From: Sphingobacterium oryzagri
GTDB taxonomy: Bacteria > Bacteroidota > Bacteroidia > Sphingobacteriales > Sphingobacteriaceae
Direction of reading: 5' to 3'
Length of the DNA stretch: 64,000 nt
Assembly: GCF_028736175.1 (NCBI RefSeq)
Contig: NZ_CP117880.1
Span: forward strand, 186,001-250,000
Both the position numbers and the translations under genes were made by a program. This document shows, one piece after another, positions 53,364 through 62,447 of this stretch (position 1 is its first letter; every line of letters begins with the position of its first letter). Below the pieces are notes generated by a model that ran no database searches, was not told the origin of the DNA, and saw only the letters and a list, made by a program, of their open reading frames with translations.

Positions 53364-54361
53364 ACATCGCAATAATTGGCAGCAAAGATTTCGATAGCTT
53401 AGAATTCCACTTAAACGAATCGTTATCTTTTCTAGGACACTCAACGGTAATTTATGATATCAAGGATGTGGTGCCGCTACCGTATAAATATAATTTTTAT
53501 CTGCAAAAATTTAGTACAAAGTATACGAGCTTTTTATTTAAAAAGTTGGCAAGTATGGTGATTGATCGATGTCCTGATTTAATAATTTGCACCTATCGTT
53601 TCATTCCGCCAGAATTTGTCCTAGCGATAAAGAAAGCGATGGCCAATGTAAAAATAGTTCAGTTTAATCCAGATGCATTAACCACTTTTCAAGAGCAGCA
53701 AATTTTTGTATCGCCCTACGACGCATACTTTACGAAAGATCCTTTTATTGTTGATTTTATGCGCTCAAAGATGAATCTGGCGGCATTTTACCTTCCAGAG
53801 TCATTTAATCAACGAGTTCATAATTATAGATTAGAAGATAGGACTTCTTTAGAAAGCAAAATTGATATTGATGTTGTCTGCTTCGGAACAATGTATCCGT
53901 ATAGAGCACAAATGGTTAAATTTTTACTAAAAAAGGGTATTGATGTTAAGTTATTTGGCACCCCAGATTCACGATTTCCGCTTCCCGAAATAGAAGCGCA
54001 TTTCCAAAATGAATTTATTGCAGGAGAAAGAAAAGCAGAAGTTCTTTTGGGGTCTAAAATTGTCTTTAACAATTTTCATTATGCAGAAGTTGAATCGGTG
54101 AATGCGAAGTTTTTCGAGATCGCTGGCATAGGGGGGTTTCAGATTTGTGACTACAAACGCATTGTCGACGAATATTCGGTGATTCCTTCTAGGAAATTTA
54201 CATTTAAACATATTGAAGAAGCTGCTGAACTTATTCAGCATTATCTGAAATTGCCAGAAGAACGGCATCGCTTAGCGAGTGAACAAAAATCACATTTTTT
54301 ACAGCATCATACTTATGACGTTCGTATGAAACAAATGTTGACCATATTAGAGCTTGAGTAA
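53360..54361 (+). CDS. glycosyltransferase, CgeB-like
   Basis: 333 residues. N-terminal MNIAIIGSKDFDSLEFHLNE with LGHSTVIYDIKD, a middle ICTYRFIPPEFVLAIKKA and the C-terminal GSKIVFNNFHYAEVESVNAK, FEIAGIGGFQICDYKR and FTFKHIEEAAELIQHYL, typical of CgeB/YkvP-type GT-B enzymes (Glyco_trans_1_2). Sugar unknown. Overlaps the genes on both sides (four bases and one base). Confidence 0.75.
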   Translation: MNIAIIGSKDFDSLEFHLNESLSFLGHSTVIYDIKDVVPLPYKYNFYLQKFSTKYTSFLFKKLASMVIDRCPDLIICTYRFIPPEFVLAIKKAMANVKIVQFNPDALTTFQEQQIFVSPYDAYFTKDPFIVDFMRSKMNLAAFYLPESFNQRVHNYRLEDRTSLESKIDIDVVCFGTMYPYRAQMVKFLLKKGIDVKLFGTPDSRFPLPEIEAHFQNEFIAGERKAEVLLGSKIVFNNFHYAEVESVNAKFFEIAGIGGFQICDYKRIVDEYSVIPSRKFTFKHIEEAAELIQHYLKLPEERHRLASEQKSHFLQHHTYDVRMKQMLTILELE

Positions 54362-55458
54362 TGGAAATATATTTCTATCTCTTTTTTGTAATTTTCATTT
54401 TTTCTCTTTTTGAAATCACACTAGATGAGAGGAGTCCTGTACGTAAGGGAATGTTATTCATTACCTATATTCTTTCCATACTTGTTGTAGGCATGCGCTG
54501 GCGGACAGGCACAGATTGGGAGCCTTATTTAACGACCTTCAGTAGTTTGGACGATTCTTTATTAGTCAGTATCCGAAATAACCCTGGCATGGAAATCGGC
54601 TACCTAATCTTTAATTGGTTTGTTAATCTGTTTAGTAGCAATTATTCGGTTTTTCTTGTTTTACATGCCGCTATATACTACTATTGTATATTGTGGGGTT
54701 TAGCAAAAGTTACCAAATTCCCTCACCTTTCTTTTCTACTATTGTTTTCTGATACCCTTGGCGTATTAGGCTCCAATAGGCAACTTTTGGCCGTAGCAAT
54801 AATTTTCTATGCAATGACTCTCGCTATTGAAAGGAATAAAAAATACTTTCTTTATGTACTGATGGCCATGTGGTTTCATGTAACTGCAGTTATAACGTCA
54901 ATTTTCTATCTTTTGAATAAAAAGATATCCATAAAAATTATTCTAGGTTCTGTTCTAATTGCAGCTATTGTAGGCTACTCCCCGCTACCACAAATGATTT
55001 TTGGATTTTTAGGCGGAATGAGTGAAATTTCCTCTGGAAAAGTAGAAGTTTATGCCAATTCTAAGGCTTCCGCTACATTAGGGCTACTCGGAATGGTGAG
55101 ACGAGGACTTTTTTTAGTTTTTTTTCTCTTAATTCGCGAATCCTTAGAGAAACATTTTGGCAATTATAATTTCTTCCTCAATATCTTCGTTTGTTCATTG
55201 TTGATTTATTTGATTTTTGGATCGTCTTTAACCATATTGGTAAACAGAGGAAGTCTCTACTTTAATATCGTACAAGGAGTATTATTGACAGCGCCGTTGT
55301 ATATGTTTAAGCGATATGATACAAAATACTTGTATGCTTTGATTCTTTTTGCCCTATCATTTGTATTTGTTTATCAGTCTATATCCACGTATGCCGATCT
55401 TTTCGATCCATATCAAGGCATTTGGTACAATGATAACTTTTATAGACCAGTTTATTAG
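54361..55458 (+). CDS. EpsG-like polysaccharide polymerase (Wzy role)
   Basis: 365 residues with about ten membrane spans. VVGMRWRTGTDWEPYLTTFS is the conserved G-x-R-x2-x-G-x-D segment of the EpsG family, followed by EIGYLIFNWFVNLFS and FSDTLGVLGSNRQLLAVAII (the usual R-Q region). It should polymerise repeat units at the periplasmic face. No other polymerase is seen in the window. The ATG overlaps the preceding stop. Confidence 0.85.
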   Translation: MEIYFYLFFVIFIFSLFEITLDERSPVRKGMLFITYILSILVVGMRWRTGTDWEPYLTTFSSLDDSLLVSIRNNPGMEIGYLIFNWFVNLFSSNYSVFLVLHAAIYYYCILWGLAKVTKFPHLSFLLLFSDTLGVLGSNRQLLAVAIIFYAMTLAIERNKKYFLYVLMAMWFHVTAVITSIFYLLNKKISIKIILGSVLIAAIVGYSPLPQMIFGFLGGMSEISSGKVEVYANSKASATLGLLGMVRRGLFLVFFLLIRESLEKHFGNYNFFLNIFVCSLLIYLIFGSSLTILVNRGSLYFNIVQGVLLTAPLYMFKRYDTKYLYALILFALSFVFVYQSISTYADLFDPYQGIWYNDNFYRPVY

Positions 55459-55464
55459 TTGTAT

Positions 55465-56466
55465 ATGAAGGTAGTATATTTTAACCGAAAGAATAATTAC
55501 AAAGAGCAAAGCGTAGAAAAGCTCTTTCGTGTTTTAAAATCAACGTTGGTAAAAAAGGGTGTAATAATAGAAGATATTGAAAACCCTTACGGAAGCGGGC
55601 TAATAAACCTTATTAGATCGTTGTTTTTTTTTAAAAGTAAGGAAAGCACCTGTGTAACGCATGTTACTGGACAGATTAACTTTGCAAATGTTTTATTTAA
55701 GGATACTTCTCGTACAATAATAACTGTCCATGACTTAACCTTATATCGTAACCTATCCTATTTAAGGCTCAAGATCTTCTTAATATTTTGGGTTTATCTT
55801 CCGTTTTCACGTGCTCGGTACATCACGGTCATTTCTAAAAAATCTAAAGATGAGATTGTAAAGTTGATGCCAAAGATTGAAAGCAAAATTGTAATTATTC
55901 CAAACTGTTTGACGACAGAAGTATATGCTGAGACTATAATAAAAAAAAATGTGGTACCACGTGTGCTAATAGTTGGAACACGGTCTAATAAAAATATCGA
56001 AAGAGCAATAACATCACTTATTGGCCTAAATATTGAGTTAACTATCGTCGGAGAATTGGATAAAACACAGTCTGACTTGCTACGAAATTCGGAGGTTTCT
56101 TATAAAAATCTTACTTTCATAAGTGATCAGAAGTTAAACGAAGTTTATGACGAGAGTGATATTTTACTTTTCCCATCACTTTATGAAGGCTTTGGACTTC
56201 CAATTCTAGAGGCTCAAGCACGCAACGTTATTGTTATTACTTCTAATATTGAGCCTTTAGAAGAGGTTGCTGGTGGTGGTGGTATTCTAGTTGATCCCAT
56301 GGACGATTCATCAATTAGAAGCGGTGTTTTGCAAGTTCTCGAAATGAGCGATGATGAAAAACTTAAATTGTTAATAAAGGGAAAAGAAAATATAAAGCTG
56401 TATACAGTGGATTATGTCGCTGAGCAGTATCTGGCAATCTATAAAGAATTGAATAATGATGAATAA
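55465..56466 (+). CDS. glycosyltransferase family 4
   Basis: 333 residues from the ATG at 55465; a TTG six bases earlier is in frame. GT-B: TCVTHVTGQINFANVLFKD, TIITVHDLTLYRNLSYLRLK, ITVISKKSKDEIVKLMP, RVLIVGTRSNKNIERAI, and the donor site LFPSLYEGFGLPILEAQARN with EVAGGGGILVDPMD. Similar to the second GT4 at 58182. It shares its last bases with the next gene. Confidence 0.9.
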   Translation: MKVVYFNRKNNYKEQSVEKLFRVLKSTLVKKGVIIEDIENPYGSGLINLIRSLFFFKSKESTCVTHVTGQINFANVLFKDTSRTIITVHDLTLYRNLSYLRLKIFLIFWVYLPFSRARYITVISKKSKDEIVKLMPKIESKIVIIPNCLTTEVYAETIIKKNVVPRVLIVGTRSNKNIERAITSLIGLNIELTIVGELDKTQSDLLRNSEVSYKNLTFISDQKLNEVYDESDILLFPSLYEGFGLPILEAQARNVIVITSNIEPLEEVAGGGGILVDPMDDSSIRSGVLQVLEMSDDEKLKLLIKGKENIKLYTVDYVAEQYLAIYKELNNDE

Positions 56467-58168
56467 TTGTTTGTATAAGTGGGTTTTTGTGTTGGCGGTG
56501 TTGTTTTCGTTAGGCTGCCAAGGACAAACAAGAACTGCAGAGTCTGCAAAATATTTAGTTTCTGTAGCAGATTTTGGTGCTAAAGGTGATGGCAAAACTG
56601 ATGATTCACAAGCCTTTCAGTCGGCCGTGGCGATTTGCGAAAAGGAAGGTCAGAAAACGTTGTATATTCCCTTTGGAAATTACCTCCTAAAGAAGCCGGT
56701 GAAATTTAAAAAAGGTGGAATCCAAATTATCGGAACAGGTGCTTTACTTCGTGAGGAGAGTTGGCTTGAGGCTATTTCAAAGTCTTTTGATCCGGCGATT
56801 GCAGCGAATGGCAGTGTAGTAACTATTCCGAACAATAGTGTTGGCTTTCAGTTTGAGGAAACCGTCGGCGATCCAATACGCATAGCTGATATACATCTGA
56901 AAACCCAAAGTGGTCGCAAGCCGGGCCAATCCGTTGGTGTATTATTTTCTTCAGAATTTACAGGGCCAACCTGGCCTATAATAGTAGAAAGATGCCATTT
57001 CACTGGATTCAATTTTGCTTTTAAATTTTCGTCAAAAAACCAATACAATTCTGCATTTGTCCAATTCAGACAAAATGCTTTTAACCGTAATGATGAGTGT
57101 ATATATTTCGACGACTTGAAGGAACCTACCAGCGCGGGTCAACGTAATTTAGCTTGGGGTTTTACTTTTGATAACAACGTCTGCCACGATAATTCTAGGG
57201 TCATTCGAGGTTCCTTTGGTAAGGATGCCGTAAACATTAGAGACAATAATCTAGAAGGAAATGTTGCGTATGCCAATGGCAAAAACCCCCCATTCATCAT
57301 TGATATCGAAGTCAGTAATGCGACTGTAAATTTTGAAGGAAACCACTTTGAATCCATTGTTTCTGATGCAGTGTATATATCTTCGGTATTTAAAAATACC
57401 GATGGTAACTATCTTCCAGTAACTGGCACTACTGCACTAGGGGCTAAAAACAAAGTATTTATCAAAGGGAATAATTTTGATGGCGTAAGCGCCGCTTATA
57501 AGCCTTTTTGGTTAAAAGGCTTGTTAGTTTACAATTATGATCAATTCAATATTTTCGCAGAAGAATGTGATTTTCGGGTTAACGAGGCAAACGATCCCAA
57601 TATATTTGTTCCAGAGCAGGTTTTTAATAACTCAGGTACGACGATAAAGTTCCCGATTAAAAGCTCGCTGTCCCAGCTTGCAGATGTGAAAGCTGTAAAA
57701 GCGGATTATACCAAAGCAATTGATGCTAAACAGAGAAACCCAAGGCAAAAAAGTCATTTTCTTGTCGACAAAGGCTCCGAACTTTCCAAGTTAGCTGAAA
57801 ACGGAAAGTATAAAGATATTAGTGCAGGAACAAAGTATCTGGGCATACGCCTGGAAATTCTGAATGAAAACGGAAGCGGATTTTTTGGTCTACATACGGT
57901 ATTTGTAACGACATATAAGATAGACGGGAAGTCATATGCTGTAACTCAGATCGCGCCGGGTAATTACGGATATGCTCCTGGACTAAATGCTCAATTATCA
58001 ATCGTTCCAAATATTTTACCTGACAACGCAGAGGAAACAAAGTTTTATGCTTATCCAAGTATCAACCAAGATATCGTGGGGGATAAAGTGCTATCACTTA
58101 GCAAATCTTTTGAGCTTTTTACAATATCATCATCGATACCTTACGTTAAAGATAATATGCTGTTTTAA
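56456..58168 (+). CDS. secreted right-handed beta-helix (pectate-lyase superfamily) lipoprotein
   Basis: 570 residues. Lipoprotein signal with LFSLGC (Cys21), then the pectate-lyase-3 opening VADFGAKGDGKTDDSQAFQS and YIPFGNYLLKKPVKF, and many Asn-rich rungs such as AFNRNDECIYFDDL and ATVNFEGNHFESI. Proteins like this act on polysaccharides as lyases, hydrolases or epimerases, or are structural. In a polysaccharide operon it probably trims, cuts or binds the product outside the inner membrane. Catalytic residues cannot be assigned by eye. Overlaps the previous gene by 11 bases. Confidence 0.82.
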   Translation: MMNNCLYKWVFVLAVLFSLGCQGQTRTAESAKYLVSVADFGAKGDGKTDDSQAFQSAVAICEKEGQKTLYIPFGNYLLKKPVKFKKGGIQIIGTGALLREESWLEAISKSFDPAIAANGSVVTIPNNSVGFQFEETVGDPIRIADIHLKTQSGRKPGQSVGVLFSSEFTGPTWPIIVERCHFTGFNFAFKFSSKNQYNSAFVQFRQNAFNRNDECIYFDDLKEPTSAGQRNLAWGFTFDNNVCHDNSRVIRGSFGKDAVNIRDNNLEGNVAYANGKNPPFIIDIEVSNATVNFEGNHFESIVSDAVYISSVFKNTDGNYLPVTGTTALGAKNKVFIKGNNFDGVSAAYKPFWLKGLLVYNYDQFNIFAEECDFRVNEANDPNIFVPEQVFNNSGTTIKFPIKSSLSQLADVKAVKADYTKAIDAKQRNPRQKSHFLVDKGSELSKLAENGKYKDISAGTKYLGIRLEILNENGSGFFGLHTVFVTTYKIDGKSYAVTQIAPGNYGYAPGLNAQLSIVPNILPDNAEETKFYAYPSINQDIVGDKVLSLSKSFELFTISSSIPYVKDNMLF

Positions 58169-58181
58169 TTTTGTCAATCAC

Positions 58182-59228
58182 ATGAAAATATACGTTAATT
58201 TGTCGATGCTAAATAAGCAGCCTACTGGTGTAGGAATTTATTGCAAGAGGCTGTATAATCAATTTACAAAAAACGAAAAGGATATTGGCCAATGTAGATT
58301 TCTTTTTTTAAAAGAGGGTTCTTTATTGTCATTGAAAAGATACCTGTGGAATTTTTTTGTATTGCCACTTAAAGCTTATAAGTCGCTTATCTATTCCCCC
58401 TCAACGCACGGAAGTCTTTTTGCTCATAAGCAGGTAATAACAATACACGACGTTATTTGTTTAAATTTTCCTGCTCAGCACCCTTTGCAATATTATTATT
58501 TTAAATATTATGTGCCGCTTCTTCTTAAGAAATGTGATAAGGTAATTGCGATTTCGGAATTTACGAAAAGTGAAATATTAAAATTTTACAAAGTCGAAGA
58601 AAGTAAGGTTAAGGTGGTATACAACGGAGTAGAAAGGCTGAATTATCACGGTGAAACAGGATTCGAAGAAGAAGTAAATATTTTGACGCATGGGAATCCA
58701 TTTTTTTTATGCGTTGGAGCTTCGTATTCCCATAAAAATATCGAGATGTTTATTGATGCAATCGCACTTTTAGATAGAAAAGATGTTGCTTTCATTATCG
58801 TCGGCAAGGATAACGAGTATGTTGACAGCTTAAAAATGCTTGCAAAACAAAAATCACTTAGTAACATCATTTTTTTAAACTACGTTTCAGACAAACTGTT
58901 AATGTCTCTTTACAAATTAGCCTTGGCTAACGTTTATGTAAGCTTGTACGAAGGTTTCGGGTTTCCTCCGATGGAAGCTGCAAGTTTTGGTACGATTTCT
59001 ATAGTTGCAGATATCCCCGTAATGCGAGAGGTTTATGGCGAAGGCGTTTTATATGTTGAAAAATCTAATTCAGCACAATTGAGCGGCGTATTATCCGACG
59101 TATTAACGAAAAAATATGATCCAAAACCAGCTGTTGACCATTTACAAAAACTCTTTGACCGCTACGATTGGAATAGATGTTACAATGAAGTATTAAAAAC
59201 GTTGAAGGATGTCGATGCAAAGAAGTAA
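58182..59228 (+). CDS. glycosyltransferase family 4
   Basis: 348 residues from the ATG at 58182; earlier in-frame starts lie inside the beta-helix gene. KIYVNLSMLNKQPTGVGIYC is the acceptor-side opening, YSPSTHGSLFAHKQVITIHD, VIAISEFTKSEILKFY, FFLCVGASYSHKNIEMFIDA, and LYEGFGFPPMEAASFGTI for donor binding. Mannosyl- or rhamnosyltransferases of the WbaZ type look like this. The next gene overlaps by 20 bases. Confidence 0.9.
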   Translation: MKIYVNLSMLNKQPTGVGIYCKRLYNQFTKNEKDIGQCRFLFLKEGSLLSLKRYLWNFFVLPLKAYKSLIYSPSTHGSLFAHKQVITIHDVICLNFPAQHPLQYYYFKYYVPLLLKKCDKVIAISEFTKSEILKFYKVEESKVKVVYNGVERLNYHGETGFEEEVNILTHGNPFFLCVGASYSHKNIEMFIDAIALLDRKDVAFIIVGKDNEYVDSLKMLAKQKSLSNIIFLNYVSDKLLMSLYKLALANVYVSLYEGFGFPPMEAASFGTISIVADIPVMREVYGEGVLYVEKSNSAQLSGVLSDVLTKKYDPKPAVDHLQKLFDRYDWNRCYNEVLKTLKDVDAKK

Positions 59229-60042
59229 AATAAAGGTGGCCGCTTCAATCGTGCTGTATAATAATGATCGGAAAGTACTTTTAGACGCCGTTAGCGCATT
59301 TTTAGCAGTAGACTTGCCGTTGACATTTTATCTTATAGACAATTCACCATTAGATTCGTTAAGAGATTTGATCGAGGATAGCCGAGTTCATTATATACAT
59401 AATCCATCAAATCCAGGTTTTGGAGCAGCTCATAATGTGGCTATCCAATTAGCAATAGAAGAAGGCAATAAGTATCATTTTGTTATTAACCCAGACGTTA
59501 GGTTTGAACATGACATTATTAAGGTGATGATCGAAGCGATGGAGAATGATAACAGCATTGGCATGCTGATGCCACAAATATTAAATGAAGACGGAACTAT
59601 TCAGTACCTTCCAAAGCTACTTCCCTCCCCTCTTTCCGTTTTAAAGCGAGTCTTTAATAAGCGTAACGGATGGTTTAAGAGCTTTGTAGAAAAGTATGAG
59701 CTGCGATCTCTTCCAGCTGATCTCGCGGTCAACGTGCCCATCATCTCGGGATGCTTCACCCTTTTTCGAGTTTCAGCATTAGAAGAGGTCGGCTTGTATG
59801 ACGATGTTTTCTTTATGTATTTTGAGGATTGGGATATATCACGGAGAATGCATAGAAGATTTATCACGTTGTATTACCCACAGGTTTCGATTGTACATGG
59901 GTATGAATCCGGAGCCAATAAAAATTCACGTCTCTTTAAAGTGTTTATTCAGTCCTACATTCATTATTTCAATAAATGGGGTTGGTTTTTTGACCGTGAA
60001 AGAAAAATGATGAACGCCAAAATTTTAAAAAAGGTAAAATAG
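59209..60042 (+). CDS. glycosyltransferase family 2
   Basis: 277 residues. VAASIVLYNNDRKVLLDAV, YLIDNSPLDSLRDLI, NPGFGAAHNVAIQLAIEEG, FVINPDVRFEHD (NPD donor motif), PIISGCFTLFRVSALEEVG and FFMYFEDWDISRRMHRRF. GT-A, WbbL/rhamnosyltransferase-like. The ATG at 59209 lies in the previous gene; an ATG at 59215 is also possible. The epimerase gene begins on the base after its stop. Confidence 0.88.
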   Translation: MSMQRSKIKVAASIVLYNNDRKVLLDAVSAFLAVDLPLTFYLIDNSPLDSLRDLIEDSRVHYIHNPSNPGFGAAHNVAIQLAIEEGNKYHFVINPDVRFEHDIIKVMIEAMENDNSIGMLMPQILNEDGTIQYLPKLLPSPLSVLKRVFNKRNGWFKSFVEKYELRSLPADLAVNVPIISGCFTLFRVSALEEVGLYDDVFFMYFEDWDISRRMHRRFITLYYPQVSIVHGYESGANKNSRLFKVFIQSYIHYFNKWGWFFDRERKMMNAKILKKVK

Positions 60043-60948
60043 ATGATCATAAATATCACAGGGGCATCGGGATTTGTCGGAAAAAATTTATCAGCGTTCC
60101 TTCACAACCGAGGATTTACTACAAATCCAGTTAGCTTACGAATGGAAGGGTGGAGTGAAGCGCTTGTTAACCAATCTCTTGCTATTGTTCACTTAGCAGG
60201 TAAAGCTCATGATATGGCTGATACGACTGATGAAGAAGAATATTTCAAGATTAATACAGACTTGACAGTCGCTTTATTTAATGCATTTCTAGCGTCTGAA
60301 ACTCGAGACTTCTATTATTTCTCCTCAGTGAAGGCGTGTGCGGATGTGGTTAGTGATGTGCTTTTTGAAGATACTATCGCAAGCCCCGTTACACCTTATG
60401 GAAAATCGAAACTAGAGGCAGAAAGATACATACAAAGTATGGTACTCCCCGCTGAAAAAAGAGTCTTTATAATTCGTCCGTGCATGATCCATGGACCAGA
60501 AAACAAAGGGAACTTGAATCTCTTATATAATGTAGTTAAGACTGGAGTGCCTTGGCCATTGGCTTCTTTTAAAAATCAACGGTCGTTTTTGGGTATCGAT
60601 AATTTAAATTTTTTAATAGAACGCGTGTTACTAAATCCAGCTGTATCATCTGGCATTTACAATTTCGCGGATGATGATACATTATCTACGAATGATTTGG
60701 TAGCCTCCATTTCTTCCATTCTGGGTAAAAAGCCGTCATTGTGGCATATTTCTCCCAAAATAATTTATGGGTTAGCGAAAGTCGGGGACAGACTATCTCT
60801 TCCGTTGAATACGGAGCGTCTAAAAAAGTTAACGGAGTCCTACGTGGTTTCAAATAAAAAAATCAAAGATGAACTGCAGCTTGACAAATTACCGGTCAGT
60901 GCTCAAGAAGGTATCCGTAGGACTATTAAATCGTTTCCTCATATATAG
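60043..60948 (+). CDS. NAD-dependent epimerase/reductase (WbpV/WreQ-like)
   Basis: 301 residues. Short-chain dehydrogenase fold: NITGASGFVGKNLSAFLHN, VHLAGKAHDMADT, YFSSVKACAD, TPYGKSKLEAERYIQ (Tyr-x3-Lys), and IIRPCMIHGPENKGNLNLL. Placed directly before a WecA/WbpL-like transferase, it resembles the 4-reductases that make UDP-QuiNAc or UDP-FucNAc from the 4-keto-6-deoxy intermediate. The required 4,6-dehydratase (WbpM/WreV type) is not in the window. A UDP-GlcNAc 4-epimerase role is the alternative. Confidence 0.82.
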   Translation: MIINITGASGFVGKNLSAFLHNRGFTTNPVSLRMEGWSEALVNQSLAIVHLAGKAHDMADTTDEEEYFKINTDLTVALFNAFLASETRDFYYFSSVKACADVVSDVLFEDTIASPVTPYGKSKLEAERYIQSMVLPAEKRVFIIRPCMIHGPENKGNLNLLYNVVKTGVPWPLASFKNQRSFLGIDNLNFLIERVLLNPAVSSGIYNFADDDTLSTNDLVASISSILGKKPSLWHISPKIIYGLAKVGDRLSLPLNTERLKKLTESYVVSNKKIKDELQLDKLPVSAQEGIRRTIKSFPHI

Positions 60949-60973
60949 CAGCTTAAGTCTAACTCAATAAATA

Positions 60974-61969
60974 ATGGTACATACGTTAATTTTTATATTG
61001 CTAATTTTTCTACAATTAGCTTATTTTAAGGTCGCGAAGAAATTCAATATAATTGATAGACCCAATCTTCGAAGTTCGCATAGCTCCATTACTTTGCGTG
61101 GCGGAGGTATCGTGTTTTATTTCGGCGCGCTATCTTACTTCTTTCTTTCCGGTTTTTCCTATCCATTTTTTTATTTAGGGCTAACCCTTATGACCATTGT
61201 TTCTTTTCTAGATGATGTTTTTACATTGTCTAATAAGATTAGACTAGTGATACATTTTGCCGCTGTCTTATTGTTAGCGTACCAGCTGAACATTTTTGCT
61301 ATGCCGCTCTATATATTGATCGTCACATTTGTTATTGTTGTTGGTGTAATTAATGCATACAATTTCATGGATGGCATAAACGGTATTACAGCAAGTTACA
61401 GCATCGCTGTGGGAGCATTGCTTATGTGGATGAATCGAGAGGTAAATTTTGTTGCTCAAGAACTGTTGGTCTATACCTTTTTCTCCTTAATTATATTTGC
61501 CTATTTTAACTTTCGAACGCGTGCGAAATGTTTTGCAGGCGATGTTGGTTCCGTGGCTATCGCCTATATATTGTTGTTTGCCCTAGGAGCATTAATTTTG
61601 AAAACTGGTAGTCTTATATACATATTATTTCTCGCAGTATACGGTATTGATACAGTATGGACGATTATACGTCGACTGTACTTGAAAGAAAATATTTTTG
61701 AAGCTCATAGATCACATTTGTATCAATATCTGGGCAATGAGGTCGGTGTGAATAAACTGTTGATATCTTTCTTGTACGGAATTACTCAGCTCATAATAGG
61801 GTATTTCGTGATTATTATAGCACAGGAGACGACAATCACGCAAGTTATATTTTCAGCCATTTTACTCAGTTCGTTAAGTATTTTATATTTGTTAGGAAAA
61901 TCATATGTTATAAGAAAGTACGTAGATTCTCTAAAAGCAGATAATTTCATAGGTCGTAAATTTTTATAG
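60974..61969 (+). CDS. undecaprenyl-phosphate HexNAc-1-phosphate transferase (WecA/WbpL-like)
   Basis: 331 residues with about ten membrane spans. Motifs: SHSSITLRGGGIVFYFG, SFLDDVFTLSNKIRLVIHF (DD catalytic), INAYNFMDGINGI, AKCFAGDVGSVAIAYIL and EAHRSHLYQYL (HxxHLYQ). It starts the repeat unit by moving a HexNAc-1-phosphate to undecaprenyl phosphate on the cytoplasmic face. Next to the reductase this is probably QuiNAc, FucNAc or GlcNAc. The only priming enzyme seen in the locus. Confidence 0.94.
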   Translation: MVHTLIFILLIFLQLAYFKVAKKFNIIDRPNLRSSHSSITLRGGGIVFYFGALSYFFLSGFSYPFFYLGLTLMTIVSFLDDVFTLSNKIRLVIHFAAVLLLAYQLNIFAMPLYILIVTFVIVVGVINAYNFMDGINGITASYSIAVGALLMWMNREVNFVAQELLVYTFFSLIIFAYFNFRTRAKCFAGDVGSVAIAYILLFALGALILKTGSLIYILFLAVYGIDTVWTIIRRLYLKENIFEAHRSHLYQYLGNEVGVNKLLISFLYGITQLIIGYFVIIIAQETTITQVIFSAILLSSLSILYLLGKSYVIRKYVDSLKADNFIGRKFL

Positions 61970-62401
61970 ATGATTGAAACTATACAGGGGGGGATATCTA
62001 AGGATGATCGTGGACAAATAAGATTTGTTAACGACTTTGATATGTCCGAAATTAAGCGCTTTTATACGATTAAAAACGCAGATACGGAATCTATTCGCGG
62101 CTGGCGGGCACATAAAGTGGAGCGGCGATGGTTTTATGTATTATCAGGAGCATTTAAAATAGAATTGGTAAAAATAGATGACTGGCATCGTCCGTCTGTT
62201 GATTTGCCAATAGAAAATAGAACGATAAGAGCTATTGATATGCAAATTTTAGCAGTCGCGGCGGGGTATGGTACTACTTTCCAAGCATTAGAAAATGATA
62301 GCGAGTTATTGGTATTTGCGGATTATGGCATTGAAAACGCCCAATTTGATAATTACACGTGGCCGGTCGATTATTTTAACAAACGAAATGGGAACGCGTA
62401 A
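61970..62401 (+). CDS. FdtA/WxcM-like sugar 3,4-ketoisomerase-type cupin
   Basis: 143 residues, one RmlC-like cupin. DDRGQIRFVNDFDMSEIKRF, SIRGWRAHKVERRWFYVLSG (His-Lys of the FdtA motif), IDMQILAVAAGYGTTFQAL and VFADYGIENA. FdtA isomerises dTDP-4-keto-6-deoxyglucose at C3/C4, which rfbB makes here. However no FdtB aminotransferase or FdtC acetyltransferase is in the window, so this protein may act on the priming sugar instead. It begins on the base after the transferase stop. Confidence 0.8.
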   Translation: MIETIQGGISKDDRGQIRFVNDFDMSEIKRFYTIKNADTESIRGWRAHKVERRWFYVLSGAFKIELVKIDDWHRPSVDLPIENRTIRAIDMQILAVAAGYGTTFQALENDSELLVFADYGIENAQFDNYTWPVDYFNKRNGNA

Positions 62402-62406
62402 CAAAT

Positions 62407-62445
62407 TTTTACTTCATCAATGAACAATAAGCCGATGAAGTAAAA
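62407..62445 (+). other. perfect 12-base inverted repeat after the cupin gene
   Basis: TTTTACTTCATC (62407-62418) and GATGAAGTAAAA (62434-62445) are exact reverse complements with a 15-base loop. No T run follows, so it is more a processing or anti-decay hairpin than a classical terminator. Confidence 0.5.
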
Positions 62446-62447
62446 GC

